53,971 nucleotides of DNA from Gammaproteobacteria bacterium (GTDB lineage: Bacteria; Pseudomonadota; Gammaproteobacteria; RBG-16-57-12). Position 1 is the stretch's first letter, and each line of letters starts with the position of its first letter. Positions 11,534 to 19,698 of the stretch are shown here, in pieces. The notes beneath the pieces were generated by a model, which ran no database searches, was not told where the DNA came from, and saw only the letters and a list, made by a program, of their open reading frames with translations. The DNA lies in assembly GCA_022712945.1 (NCBI GenBank), contig JAFLJP010000075.1, positions 1 to 53,971 on the forward strand, written 5' to 3'. The translations under genes and the position numbers were made by a program.

Positions 11534-11791
11534 TTAAGCCGCGTGAACGCTGACAAATTTACGACTCTTAGGACCTTTCACCTCAAATACAACACGACCG
11601 TCTGTCTTGGCAAACAGTGTATCATCTTTACCAATACCAACATTGACACCCGGGTGAAAATGAGTACCACGCTGACGAACAAGAATATTACCTGCAACTA
11701 CCTCTTCACTACCAAAACGCTTAACACCCAAGCGCTTGGATACGGAATCACGACCGTTACGAGTACTACCACCGGCTTTCTTATGTGCCAT
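11534..11791 (-). CDS. rpmA: 50S ribosomal protein L27
   Basis: 85 residues with the family start [20 protein letters not shown] and the motifs [10 protein letters not shown] and [16 protein letters not shown]. The N-terminal tail reaches the peptidyl-transferase centre in bacterial ribosomes. It lies 22 bp downstream of rplU, in the conserved rplU-rpmA pair, and is followed by a hairpin terminator. Confidence 0.98.
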   Translation of the reverse strand: MAHKKAGGSTRNGRDSVSKRLGVKRFGSEEVVAGNILVRQRGTHFHPGVNVGIGKDDTLFAKTDGRVVFEVKGPKSRKFVSVHAA

Positions 11792-11813
11792 TGCTAAACC
11801 CCTTACAGATTAA

Positions 11814-12125
11814 TTAAGCTGAAATACCAGTAATCTGGACTTCAGTGTATGCCTGACGGTGACCCGCCTGCTTACGATAGTGCTTACGACGCTTGAACTT
11901 GATGATCATCACTTTCTTGCCACGACCGTGTGAAACCACAGTAGCGTTAACTTTTCCACCCTCTACAAGGGGAGTGCCGACTTTAATATCGTCACCATCA
12001 GCAACCAGCAAAACATCATCAAATGCCACTGCGCCACCTACTTCAGCCGCCAGCTTTTCGATCTTCAGAGTTTCGCCTTCAGATACCTTGTATTGCTTCC
12101 CGCCGGTCTTGATTACAGCGTACAT
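11814..12125 (-). CDS. rplU: 50S ribosomal protein L21
   Basis: 103 residues, the usual size, with [18 protein letters not shown] at the start and the C-terminal [14 protein letters not shown] rRNA-binding segment. The start is the ATG at 12125, with GGAG about 9 bp upstream; the longer open frame upstream is leader sequence. It is transcribed from a good promoter about 90 bp upstream and cotranscribed with rpmA. Confidence 0.98.
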   Translation of the reverse strand: MYAVIKTGGKQYKVSEGETLKIEKLAAEVGGAVAFDDVLLVADGDDIKVGTPLVEGGKVNATVVSHGRGKKVMIIKFKRRKHYRKQAGHRQAYTEVQITGISA

Positions 12126-12211
12126 GTCGAATTCTCCAACTCTGCATTCCGCACACCCTACTGGTTGCGAGATGCGTAAAAAACTTAAAACCTTAGGTTT
12201 CGAGGCGACGG

Positions 12212-12240
12212 ATTTTAACCACATCCACCGCCAGCGTCAA
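12212..12240 (-). promoter_or_regulatory. Predicted sigma-70 promoter of rplU-rpmA
   Basis: Read on the minus strand: TTGACG (12240-12235), a 17-bp spacer, TAAAAT (12217-12212). Both boxes match consensus at 5 of 6 positions. The expected transcript would have a leader of about 80 nt before the rplU start. It diverges from ispB, as in Escherichia coli. Confidence 0.75.
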
Positions 12241-12377
12241 ATAGTTTAGGCGATTAATTTTTCACTGAAACGAATAACCTTACTCAAACTACACAATATG
12301 TGAGATAGCGATTGCATCCTGAAGTTGGGCAGGGTAAGTTTATCGCCTCAAACAACAGCTATGCTCCGAATATATCA

Positions 12378-13382
12378 ATGCACAACGCGCGACCTAAAAA
12401 CAGTCTAAACGACAACAAGTTAACAGAGATACAAGCATTGATCACAGATGAGCGCCGGTCAGTTGACCAGCTCATCACCCAAAGCTTGCACTCTGAGGTT
12501 GAGCTCATCAACCAGCTTGGCCACTACATTGTCGATAGTGGCGGCAAACGCCTGCGCCCCATGCTGCTACTGCTAACCGCACGAGCATTTAACTACCAGG
12601 GCGATCACCACATCAGCCTAGCCACTATCATCGAATTTATTCACACCGCAACGCTGCTGCACGACGATGTTGTGGATAACTCACTTCTTCGTCGTGGCGC
12701 AGAGACTGCCAATGCGATCTGGGGTGACCAGGCCAGTGTATTAGTGGGTGACTTCCTCTACTCCCGCGCCTTTGAAATGATGGTTTCTCTGGACAACATG
12801 CGCGTCATGGAGATGATGTCTCACACCACCAACACCATCGCAGAAGGTGAGGTGATGCAACTGCTCAACAGCCGCAACCCGGATACCAGCGAAGCGAGTT
12901 ACATGGCAGCCAACCGCTGCAAAACTGCCAAACTGTTTGAATCAGCCACCCAGCTGGGAGCGGTCATCAGTAACAGCAGCCAGCAGCAAGAGAGAGCCAT
13001 GGCTGACTTTGGCCTGCACCTCGGCATCGCTTACCAACTGATCGACGACGTACTCGATTACAGCGCCACCGCAGAGGAGATGGGGAAAAATGTCGGCGAC
13101 GATCTTGCTGAAGGCAAACCCACGCTGCCACTAATATATGCGATGCGCACCGGCACCCAGCAACAGCGAGAGACCATCCGCAACGCCATCATCAAGGGTG
13201 ACCGCAACCAGATTGACCTCGTCAGCGAAGCGATCACCGCAACTGGCTCAATTGATTACACCGCAGAAATTGCCCGCAACCAGGCAGAAATCGCCAGAAA
13301 GGCGTTATCACACCTGCCCGACACACCGTTTCGCAGTGCACTAAATGAGACCTTGAACTTTTGCGTGGAGCGCCGCTACTAG
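12378..13382 (+). CDS. ispB: Octaprenyl diphosphate synthase IspB-type polyprenyl synthase
   Basis: Chain-elongating trans-prenyltransferase supplying the ubiquinone side chain. About 334 residues, with both Asp-rich motifs: LLHDDVVD near residue 95 and LIDDVLDY near residue 220, and GGKRLRPMLLLLTARA upstream. Final chain length cannot be read with certainty. The start is uncertain: the ATG at 12378 gives near-normal length, while a TTG at 12312 would add 22 residues with no family match; neither has a strong ribosome site. It diverges from rplU, a conserved arrangement. The stop is followed by a 99-bp gap before pilS. Confidence 0.93.
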   Translation: MHNARPKNSLNDNKLTEIQALITDERRSVDQLITQSLHSEVELINQLGHYIVDSGGKRLRPMLLLLTARAFNYQGDHHISLATIIEFIHTATLLHDDVVDNSLLRRGAETANAIWGDQASVLVGDFLYSRAFEMMVSLDNMRVMEMMSHTTNTIAEGEVMQLLNSRNPDTSEASYMAANRCKTAKLFESATQLGAVISNSSQQQERAMADFGLHLGIAYQLIDDVLDYSATAEEMGKNVGDDLAEGKPTLPLIYAMRTGTQQQRETIRNAIIKGDRNQIDLVSEAITATGSIDYTAEIARNQAEIARKALSHLPDTPFRSALNETLNFCVERRY

Positions 13383-13481
13383 GAGGCTGTCCGAGAATGA
13401 AAGTCGTCGCGAGGCAGAGCCGACCAGTCACTTTCACTATGCTAAAGTACTCCCCTCCTTCTCACTCCCAGGGCGCTTGAA

Positions 13482-15071
13482 ATGCAACAATCCCCCGCGA
13501 CAGCATCATCGCTCACGCGGAACTGGCGCACCCTGCGTCTGTTCAACATCTTTCGCATCATTCTGGCGGCAACACTTTTCGGGCTAACGCTCTTCACCAG
13601 CGCAACCGCACAGTCGATCTATTCCGAGCTATTTCAAAGCATCAGCCTGCTCTTTCTACTTTTCTCGGTGCTCAGTGCAATCGCCATCCACAAACAGTGG
13701 CCCGGCTTCAGTACCCAAGTTTATCTCTACGCCATTGTCGACATTATCGCCATCACCGCACTCACCCACAGCCTTAGTGGTGGTGATGGGCCATTAGAAA
13801 TACTGCTCATTATCACCATTATTGGCACCGCACTGCTACTGCCCGAACGTGGTGCAATCATCATTGCATCCATTGCCAGCTTAGCTCTACTAGGGGAGCG
13901 AAGCTACAGCCAGCTACTTGAGCAGGCCAGTGTCAACTACACCCAGGCCGGGCTATTAGGTGCCACTTTTTTTGCAACCGCACTGCTCAGCACCACTCTC
14001 AACCGCCGACTAAAAGAGAGTGAACAACTGGCCGAACAGCGAGGCATTGACCTCGCCAATCTTGCTCAGCTAAACCAGCACGTCATTCAACTGCTGCAAT
14101 CCGGGGTATTGGTGATCGACAGCAGTGGTCGTATTCGACTCACCAACCAAACTGCCCTGCAACTACTCGGCAATGCCGGAAAAAGTACAAAACTGAACCA
14201 GTTACCCCACGAGCTTCAGCAACACTACCAACGCTGGATAGAGAAAAAACAGCAGCCCGACAGCAACATCAAAATAGCCGAAAATGGCATCGAAATCAGT
14301 AGCCATTTCAAACAACTGGGCAGCCAACCAGAGCATGGCAGTATTATATTTCTAGAAGATAGCTCCGACCTGGCTCAGCAAGTCCAACACCTAAAACTGG
14401 CCTCGCTTGGCCGACTCACCGCCAGCATTGCTCACGAAATCAGAAACCCGCTGGGCGCAATCAGCCATGCGGCACAGCTACTTGATGAATCCCCCGCACT
14501 GGAGCAAGAAGATAGACGACTGATCGAAATCATCAGTAACCACTCAAGCCGCATGAACACCATTATTGAAAGCATTTTACAACTGAGCCGACGTGAGCAA
14601 TTTAACCCCGCCACCATTGCAATCGACGAATGGCTAAGCACATTTATTGATGAATTTTCCACCAGCAACCACGCCGACCCCAGTAATATTGCCATCCACA
14701 TAAAGAGTAGCCAAACCAACATCACTATGGATCCCACACACCTCTACCAAGTGGTTTCCAACCTCTGCAACAACGCCATACGCCATAGCCGTGACTACTC
14801 CGAAAACCCCAAAGTAGAGCTGCACTTCGGACTTTCCCCCCTCAGTGACCACCCCTACCTTGATGTAGAAGACCACGGCCCCGGCATTGCGGCAGCGGAT
14901 GCACAGCATATCTTCGAGCCTTTCTACACCACCGAAAACAGTGGCACTGGACTCGGCCTGTACATTGCGAGAGAATTGTGCGAATGCAATCATGCCAAAC
15001 TCGACTACATAGCGAGTGATACGGGTGCCCGTTTCCGCATCACCTTCAGCAACCCCGACACAACACAGTAG
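13482..15071 (+). CDS. pilS: Sensor histidine kinase PilS
   Basis: Membrane kinase controlling pilin expression with PilR. 529 residues: about six hydrophobic helices in the first 180 residues, a PAS-like segment (about 200-290), the phosphoacceptor motif SIAHEIRNPLGA with His near 318, and a HATPase domain (NLCNNAIRHS, DHGPGI, GTGLGLYIAREL). In pseudomonads PilS senses pilin levels in the membrane. It is followed 5 bp later by pilR, and pilA with a sigma-54 promoter lies next, which makes the assignment firm. Confidence 0.93.
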   Translation: MQQSPATASSLTRNWRTLRLFNIFRIILAATLFGLTLFTSATAQSIYSELFQSISLLFLLFSVLSAIAIHKQWPGFSTQVYLYAIVDIIAITALTHSLSGGDGPLEILLIITIIGTALLLPERGAIIIASIASLALLGERSYSQLLEQASVNYTQAGLLGATFFATALLSTTLNRRLKESEQLAEQRGIDLANLAQLNQHVIQLLQSGVLVIDSSGRIRLTNQTALQLLGNAGKSTKLNQLPHELQQHYQRWIEKKQQPDSNIKIAENGIEISSHFKQLGSQPEHGSIIFLEDSSDLAQQVQHLKLASLGRLTASIAHEIRNPLGAISHAAQLLDESPALEQEDRRLIEIISNHSSRMNTIIESILQLSRREQFNPATIAIDEWLSTFIDEFSTSNHADPSNIAIHIKSSQTNITMDPTHLYQVVSNLCNNAIRHSRDYSENPKVELHFGLSPLSDHPYLDVEDHGPGIAAADAQHIFEPFYTTENSGTGLGLYIARELCECNHAKLDYIASDTGARFRITFSNPDTTQ

Positions 15072-15076
15072 AAACT

Positions 15077-16468
15077 ATGAGCAACCACCTGGCCTTAATT
15101 GTTGATGATGAACCCGACATTCGTGAGTTAATGGCATTAACCCTAGGACGCATGGGTATCGAGTCATTTTCAGCCGCCTCACTAAAAGAGGCCTACGATC
15201 TGCTGTTACAACACAAATTCCACATCTGCCTCACTGACATGCGACTACCCGATGGTAACGGGCTTACCCTGGTTGAACACTTACAAGTAAAAGCCCCGGA
15301 GATGCCGGTTGCGGTTATTAGCGCCCACGGCAATGTTGAATCAGCGGTTCAAGCACTCAAATACGGGGCCTTCGACTTTGTCTCCAAGCCGATAGAGCTG
15401 CCCATACTGCGTAATCTGGTCAAATCAGCACTCAAACTCAACAACACCCCAGAAAAGGATCGTCGCTCACGAGATACTTTATTGGGTGAATCAAGTGTCA
15501 TGCGCACCACCCGCTCAATGATTGCCAAGCTCTCCCGTAGTCAAGCACCGGTTTATGTCAGTGGCGAATCAGGCACCGGCAAAGAGCTGGTCGCCCGGCT
15601 CATCCACAGCAAGGGACCTCGCAACGAAGGGCCCTTCATCCCGGTTAACTGTGGTGCAATACCCAGTGAGCTGATGGAGAGCGAATTCTTTGGCCATAAA
15701 AAAGGCAGCTTTACCGGTGCCATTGCAGATAAAAGCGGCCTGTTTCTCTCCGCAAATGGCGGCACCCTATTTTTAGATGAAGTGGCCGACCTGCCGCTGC
15801 ACATGCAGGTAAAACTGCTACGGGCAATCCAGGAGAAAGCAGTACGTCCGGTGGGCGGCAATAAAGAAGAATCCACCGATGTACGCATCCTCAGCGCCAC
15901 CCACAAAAATCTCGCCAAACTGGTCGATGAAGGGAAATTCCGTCAAGATCTATTCTATCGCCTCAACGTTATCGAACTACGGGTACCCCCGCTACGTGAC
16001 CGCAGTCAGGATATTCCACAACTGGCAGAACACATCACCAAAAAATTAGCCAAGCAGGTGGGCATCACCCCACCACACATCACCGAAGAGGCCCAAATCA
16101 GACTGAGCCAGTATCAATTTCCCGGCAATGTGCGCGAACTGGAAAACATTCTAGAGCGGGCACTCACCCTCTGTGAGGGAGAAGAAATAACCCTCACCGA
16201 TCTTCAGCTACCACCGACTGAGACATCAATGGCAACCACCCCCAACTCAGACACCGCCATCGCAGAACCAGCCCCACAATCTGCCCTAACCCCCTCAACC
16301 CCAGTCAATAGCACTATTCCATTAGAGGATCACCTGGAATCAATTGAACGGGATTTAATTCAAAAGGCGCTGGAAAAGACTCGGCACAACAAAACAAAAG
16401 CTGCCGAACTGCTAGGCATCACCTTCCGTGCACTGCGCTATCGCCTGAAAAAACTGAACATAGAGTAA
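15077..16468 (+). CDS. pilR: Sigma-54-dependent response regulator PilR
   Basis: NtrC-type activator of pilA. 463 residues: receiver domain with the phosphoacceptor Asp 54 (CLTDMRLPDG) and Lys in VSKPIE; an AAA+ domain with Walker A GESGTGKE, the sigma-54 contact loop as GSFTGA (Ser in place of the usual second Ala) and Walker B GGTLFLDE; and a C-terminal Fis-type helix-turn-helix (NKTKAAELLGITFRALRYR). A Pro/Thr-rich linker of about 50 residues precedes the helix-turn-helix. Its probable target promoter is at 16671-16687. Confidence 0.94.
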   Translation: MSNHLALIVDDEPDIRELMALTLGRMGIESFSAASLKEAYDLLLQHKFHICLTDMRLPDGNGLTLVEHLQVKAPEMPVAVISAHGNVESAVQALKYGAFDFVSKPIELPILRNLVKSALKLNNTPEKDRRSRDTLLGESSVMRTTRSMIAKLSRSQAPVYVSGESGTGKELVARLIHSKGPRNEGPFIPVNCGAIPSELMESEFFGHKKGSFTGAIADKSGLFLSANGGTLFLDEVADLPLHMQVKLLRAIQEKAVRPVGGNKEESTDVRILSATHKNLAKLVDEGKFRQDLFYRLNVIELRVPPLRDRSQDIPQLAEHITKKLAKQVGITPPHITEEAQIRLSQYQFPGNVRELENILERALTLCEGEEITLTDLQLPPTETSMATTPNSDTAIAEPAPQSALTPSTPVNSTIPLEDHLESIERDLIQKALEKTRHNKTKAAELLGITFRALRYRLKKLNIE

Positions 16469-16510
16469 ACACCTTAATTAAACAGCGGTCTTATTGAGGC
16501 ATGCAATCAC

Positions 16511-16556
16511 ACAAAACGTCACTTAAAGCCGTACAAACTGACAAAAAACGTCACTT
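16511..16556 (+). promoter_or_regulatory. Candidate PilR upstream activating repeats
   Basis: A 12-bp direct repeat AAAACGTCACTT occurs at 16513-16524 and 16545-16556, 32 bp apart (about three helical turns on the same face). It ends about 115 bp upstream of the sigma-54 promoter of pilA, a usual distance for an NtrC-type activator site. The rest of the 333-bp pilR-pilA gap is AT-rich and has no convincing gene; the 63-codon frame at 16501-16692 runs through these sites and the promoter. Confidence 0.55.
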
Positions 16557-16670
16557 CTTTAACATCATCCTAACAATACACAATTTAAAATTCACTTCGA
16601 AAAAACATAACAAGATGAAAAACAATGATTTATTAAATAATAACAAAATATTTGCTTTTCAATATGCAGA

Positions 16671-16687
16671 TTGGCACACTAGCTGCA
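16671..16687 (+). promoter_or_regulatory. Sigma-54 promoter of pilA
   Basis: TTGGCAC, five bases, CTGCA: the -24 GG (16673-16674) and -12 GC (16685-16686) are exactly 12 bp apart, matching the consensus TGGCAC-N5-TTGCW with one change. The start of transcription would be near 16698, leaving a leader of about 100 nt. It directly follows pilR and precedes pilA, the classical PilR target. Confidence 0.88.
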
Positions 16688-16801
16688 GCTAACCCAGCAA
16701 GGCAAAACGCCGATTCCGAAGCCGCTGCACACCCGAGAGGCGAACGCAGCCTCTAAGGGCAAGCAAAAAACTTCGAATTAATCACAATTGGAGAACAAAT
16801 C

Positions 16802-17251
16802 ATGATCATACAAAAACAACAAGGTTTCACCCTCATCGAACTCATGATCGTTGTGGCGATTATCGGTATTTTAGCGGCAGTAGCCATTCCTGCGTACTCT
16901 GACTACACTGTCAAAGCCAAAATCGGTAATGCCCTGAGTGCTGCGGATAGCCTGAAGGGAGGCGTGAGCACTTGCGCTCAAGAAGCTGGGGGCTTACTTG
17001 CTGACTGTGATACAACGACAGCCTTAATTTACACTCCCATCCCCGTCTTCACCCCAACCAAGGAAGTTTCAGCTGCAGCAGTTGTAGCTGGCGTTGTCAC
17101 ACTGACATTAGCAAATGGCATTGGTACCGATGTAGACGGCGAGACCATCACACTTACCCCCGTCATTGGCACTTCCAATGTTATTTGGACAAATACCACG
17201 ACTGTGACCCACTCAGCTGCATTGGCCGCCATCACAAAGAACAATATATAA
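16802..17251 (+). CDS. pilA: Type IV major pilin PilA
   Basis: Major pilus subunit. 149 residues with an 8-residue leader MIIQKQQG, then [20 protein letters not shown] with Glu at +5 and N-terminal methylation expected on Phe. PilD cuts after the Gly. The start is set by TTGGAG 11 bp upstream. The only two cysteines are C58 and C69, early in the globular domain; there is no C-terminal Cys pair of the usual D-loop, and the C-terminus ends plainly in ITKNNI. The second half is Thr/Val/Ala rich with repeated strand-like segments, offering many Ser/Thr sites. Expressed alone from a sigma-54 promoter and closed by a strong terminator. Confidence 0.93.
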   Translation: MIIQKQQGFTLIELMIVVAIIGILAAVAIPAYSDYTVKAKIGNALSAADSLKGGVSTCAQEAGGLLADCDTTTALIYTPIPVFTPTKEVSAAAVVAGVVTLTLANGIGTDVDGETITLTPVIGTSNVIWTNTTTVTHSAALAAITKNNI

Positions 17252-17317
17252 GCCTTATAGCACAAAGGAAATTAAAGTAACGGCAGTCGGGCTAATTAGA
17301 ATAAAGCTCGACAACCC

Positions 17318-17346
17318 AAAGCCCCTCGCAAGAGGGGCTTTTTTTT
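17318..17346 (+). terminator. Rho-independent terminator of pilA
   Basis: AAAGCCCCTC (17318-17327), loop GCAA, GAGGGGCTTT (17332-17341) and a T-run to 17346: a 10-bp stem with poly-T, 67 bp after the pilA stop. Confidence 0.95.
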
Positions 17347-17775
17347 GCTCATTTATAAATCTGAAGCTATCATGCTGGCAGCAGCTCACACTTTCACCAA
17401 CGTTGCGTGTCCACATGAGCCAACAACACGGAAGAGAGGGGTTACCGATTTATTTCGATTTCCCACCAGACACACATCACTCGCCATGCTGCGCTGAGGG
17501 GCCGGGTTATTTACCCTGTTCAACTTACTGCATTTTTTATGTAAGCAAGTTACCATTAGTTCAAACAAACCTCTAAAGGTTACACCCCTAATCCCCGGAT
17601 AAGAGCGCGATATGATGTGTAAGAGATTGGGCTCACAGCGAAATAAAAAATAGGAGTCGCACCCACAGGTTCCGCGGCTATTTTTTGTTTTACTGTGGAA
17701 TCAAGAGCTTATGCAGCACACGTGTTTCCACCTGTGGATAAAGGCACGCATAAAAATAAACTTAGACGGCTAACA
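17347..17775. other. Gene-poor gap with a hairpin before the glycan operon
   Basis: 429 bp without a convincing gene. A minus-strand frame at 17386-17568 (60 codons) has no family match I recognise. A stem-loop pairs AAAAAATAG (17645-17653) with CTATTTTTT (17678-17686), helped by inner CGC/GCG pairs, and is followed by GTTTT. It looks like a terminator or attenuator ending about 90 bp before the first glycan gene. TATGAT at 17611-17616 could be a -10 box but has no good -35. A small RNA or leader attenuator is possible, not shown. Confidence 0.4.
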
Positions 17776-18636
17776 ATGAGACCTTTAAGCATTATCCTCC
17801 CCTGCAAAAATGAAGCGATTAGCTTAGCTAGGTTACTACCAGATCTTTTTCAACTGGCACCTGAGGCTGAAATCATTATCATCAACGATGGTTCAACAGA
17901 CAACACCCTCGATATATGTAAAAAATATAACATTACAACGATCACCCACCCCTACCCCATGGGCAACGGGGCTGCAATTAAATCCGGTACCCGTGCGGCC
18001 ACGGGTGATGTGTTGGTCTTTATGGATGCCGATGGCCAACACCGCCCGGAAGAGATTCAATCACTATTGGATAAACTGGACGAAGGTTACGACATGGTGG
18101 TGGGCGCCCGAAGTCGAAAAGGGCAAGCGGGCATTGGGCGACTGGTTGCCAATACTATCTATAATAAACTGGCCAGTTGGATGACCGGGCATAAAGTGGA
18201 AGACCTGACCTCCGGTTTTCGTGCGGTACGTGCCGATAAATTCCGTGAATTTCTACACCTGCTACCCAACGGGTTCTCTTACCCCACCACCAGCACCATG
18301 GCCTTTTTTCGCGCCGGTTATGCGGTCGCCTATCTGCCCATTGAGGTTCTCAAAAGAGAAGGGAAGAGCCATATTAATATTTGGAAGGATGGGGTGCGCT
18401 TTCTATTGATTATTTTCAAAGTGGGCACCCTCTACTCGCCACTGAAACTGTTTATCCCCATTAGCCTGCTGCACGGTGCTATTGGCTTAAGTTACTACGC
18501 CTATACCTTTATCACCGTTGGGCGGTTTACCAATATGAGTGCAATGCTGCTGAGCAGCGCGGTGATTATTTTCTTGATCGGGCTAATTTCAGAACAGATT
18601 ACGGCACTGCTTTATCAGGATAAAAACCGAAAATGA
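17776..18636 (+). CDS. Family 2 glycosyltransferase, polyprenyl-phosphate type
   Basis: 286 residues with a GT-A fold: LSIILPCKNEA, IIINDGSTDNT and the metal-binding DADGQHR motif, followed by SGFRAVRADKF. Two hydrophobic helices at the C-terminus (about 220-280) anchor it in the inner membrane. This layout resembles dolichyl/undecaprenyl-phosphate sugar transferases, which load a sugar onto a polyprenyl phosphate carrier. The start is the ATG at 17776, where similarity begins; upstream in-frame codons lack family sequence. It is first in an operon whose next gene overlaps by 4 bp. Sugar and acceptor are unknown. Confidence 0.85.
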   Translation: MRPLSIILPCKNEAISLARLLPDLFQLAPEAEIIIINDGSTDNTLDICKKYNITTITHPYPMGNGAAIKSGTRAATGDVLVFMDADGQHRPEEIQSLLDKLDEGYDMVVGARSRKGQAGIGRLVANTIYNKLASWMTGHKVEDLTSGFRAVRADKFREFLHLLPNGFSYPTTSTMAFFRAGYAVAYLPIEVLKREGKSHINIWKDGVRFLLIIFKVGTLYSPLKLFIPISLLHGAIGLSYYAYTFITVGRFTNMSAMLLSSAVIIFLIGLISEQITALLYQDKNRK

Positions 18637-19697
18637 GGGTATTGATCGACATTGGCCACCCGGCTCATGTGCATTTTTTTCATCAGCCGATTCAGCAACT
18701 TCAAGCTGAGGGGCATGAGGTGATTATCACCAGTCGTGATAAAGAGTTTGCGCTGGAGCTGCTGGACGGCCTGGGACTGGAGCACCACTCGCTCTCCGCA
18801 CTGGGCAAAGGCGGCCTGTTTGGCTTGGCTAAAGAGCTGGTCACCCGTGACTTGGCGCTACTCAACGTAGTTCGAAAAACCAAGCCCGATGTCATGGCGG
18901 CTATTGGCGGGGTCTTCATTGCCCACGTGGGCAAATTGACGGGAATACCGTCACTGGTTTTTTATGATACCGAAAACGCCACCCTGCAAAACGCCATCAC
19001 CTACCCCCTAGCCTCGGCGGTAATTGTGCCCGACTGTTACCACGGCTGGCTGCCCAAAAAACGCCACCTTCGCTACCTCGGCTACCATGAGCTAAGCTAC
19101 CTACACCCCGACTATTTCACGCCTGATCGTAAAATTGCCGTTGATAATGGTTTAAGTGAGGAGGGGAGAACATTTTTTCTGCGACTGGTCTCCTGGCAAG
19201 CCAATCACGATGTAGGGGAGAGCGGCTGGAGTGAGGTGCGACTAAAAAAACTGATCAATAAACTCAAACCACTGGGCAGAGTATTAATCTCATCCGAAGC
19301 GCCGCTTAGCCCAGAAATGGATCAATACCGTTACCAAGGAAGCATTAACCAAGTCCACCATGTGATGGCCTTTAGCGCTCTATTTATTGGCGAAAGTGCC
19401 ACCATGGCTTCCGAGTGTGCGGTGCTCGGGGTACCGGCTATTTATGCCGCTGAAACCGGGCGCGGCTATACCACCGAGCAAGAGCAAAAATTTGGCTTGG
19501 TGAAAAACCTGCATACCATTGAGTGGAGCCGGCTTGAAGCGGCAATTGATGAGCTACTGGCGCAACCGGCAAGCCACTGGCAACAGGCTCGCCAGCAATT
19601 GCTGGATGAGACCATTGACGTTACCCAACTTGTAACACAGTGCATCACCAACCACCCCGCCCCGCTGCAACATTACCAAGCCACTCTGGGGTCATAA
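18633..19697 (+). CDS. DUF354 family protein (GT-B-like)
   Basis: 354 residues matching the DUF354 family of glycosyltransferase-B-like proteins found in surface-polysaccharide clusters. Visible features are the N-terminal MRVLIDIGHPAHVHFFHQP, AIGGVFIAHVGKLTGIPSLVF in the middle and the C-terminal nucleotide-sugar-like region GESATMASECAVLGVPAIYA. It may act as a transferase or epimerase on an activated sugar; the family's biochemical role is not settled. ATGA overlap with the gene before, and asnB follows after one base. Confidence 0.8.
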   Translation: MRVLIDIGHPAHVHFFHQPIQQLQAEGHEVIITSRDKEFALELLDGLGLEHHSLSALGKGGLFGLAKELVTRDLALLNVVRKTKPDVMAAIGGVFIAHVGKLTGIPSLVFYDTENATLQNAITYPLASAVIVPDCYHGWLPKKRHLRYLGYHELSYLHPDYFTPDRKIAVDNGLSEEGRTFFLRLVSWQANHDVGESGWSEVRLKKLINKLKPLGRVLISSEAPLSPEMDQYRYQGSINQVHHVMAFSALFIGESATMASECAVLGVPAIYAAETGRGYTTEQEQKFGLVKNLHTIEWSRLEAAIDELLAQPASHWQQARQQLLDETIDVTQLVTQCITNHPAPLQHYQATLGS

Positions 19698-19698
19698 C

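Noticed and set aside
13383..13440. Possible element between ispB and pilS starting GGAGGCTGTCCGAGAATG
   Set aside because: It resembles an IS end and has a weak hairpin (AATGAAAGT / ACTTTCACT), but no matching opposite end or flanking duplication was found.
16501..16692. 63-codon plus-strand frame between pilR and pilA
   Set aside because: It runs over the direct repeats and the sigma-54 promoter, has no ribosome site and consists of AT-rich Lys/Asn codons.
17386..17568. 60-codon minus-strand frame after pilA
   Set aside because: No ribosome site, no recognisable family and no support from neighbours; could be chance.
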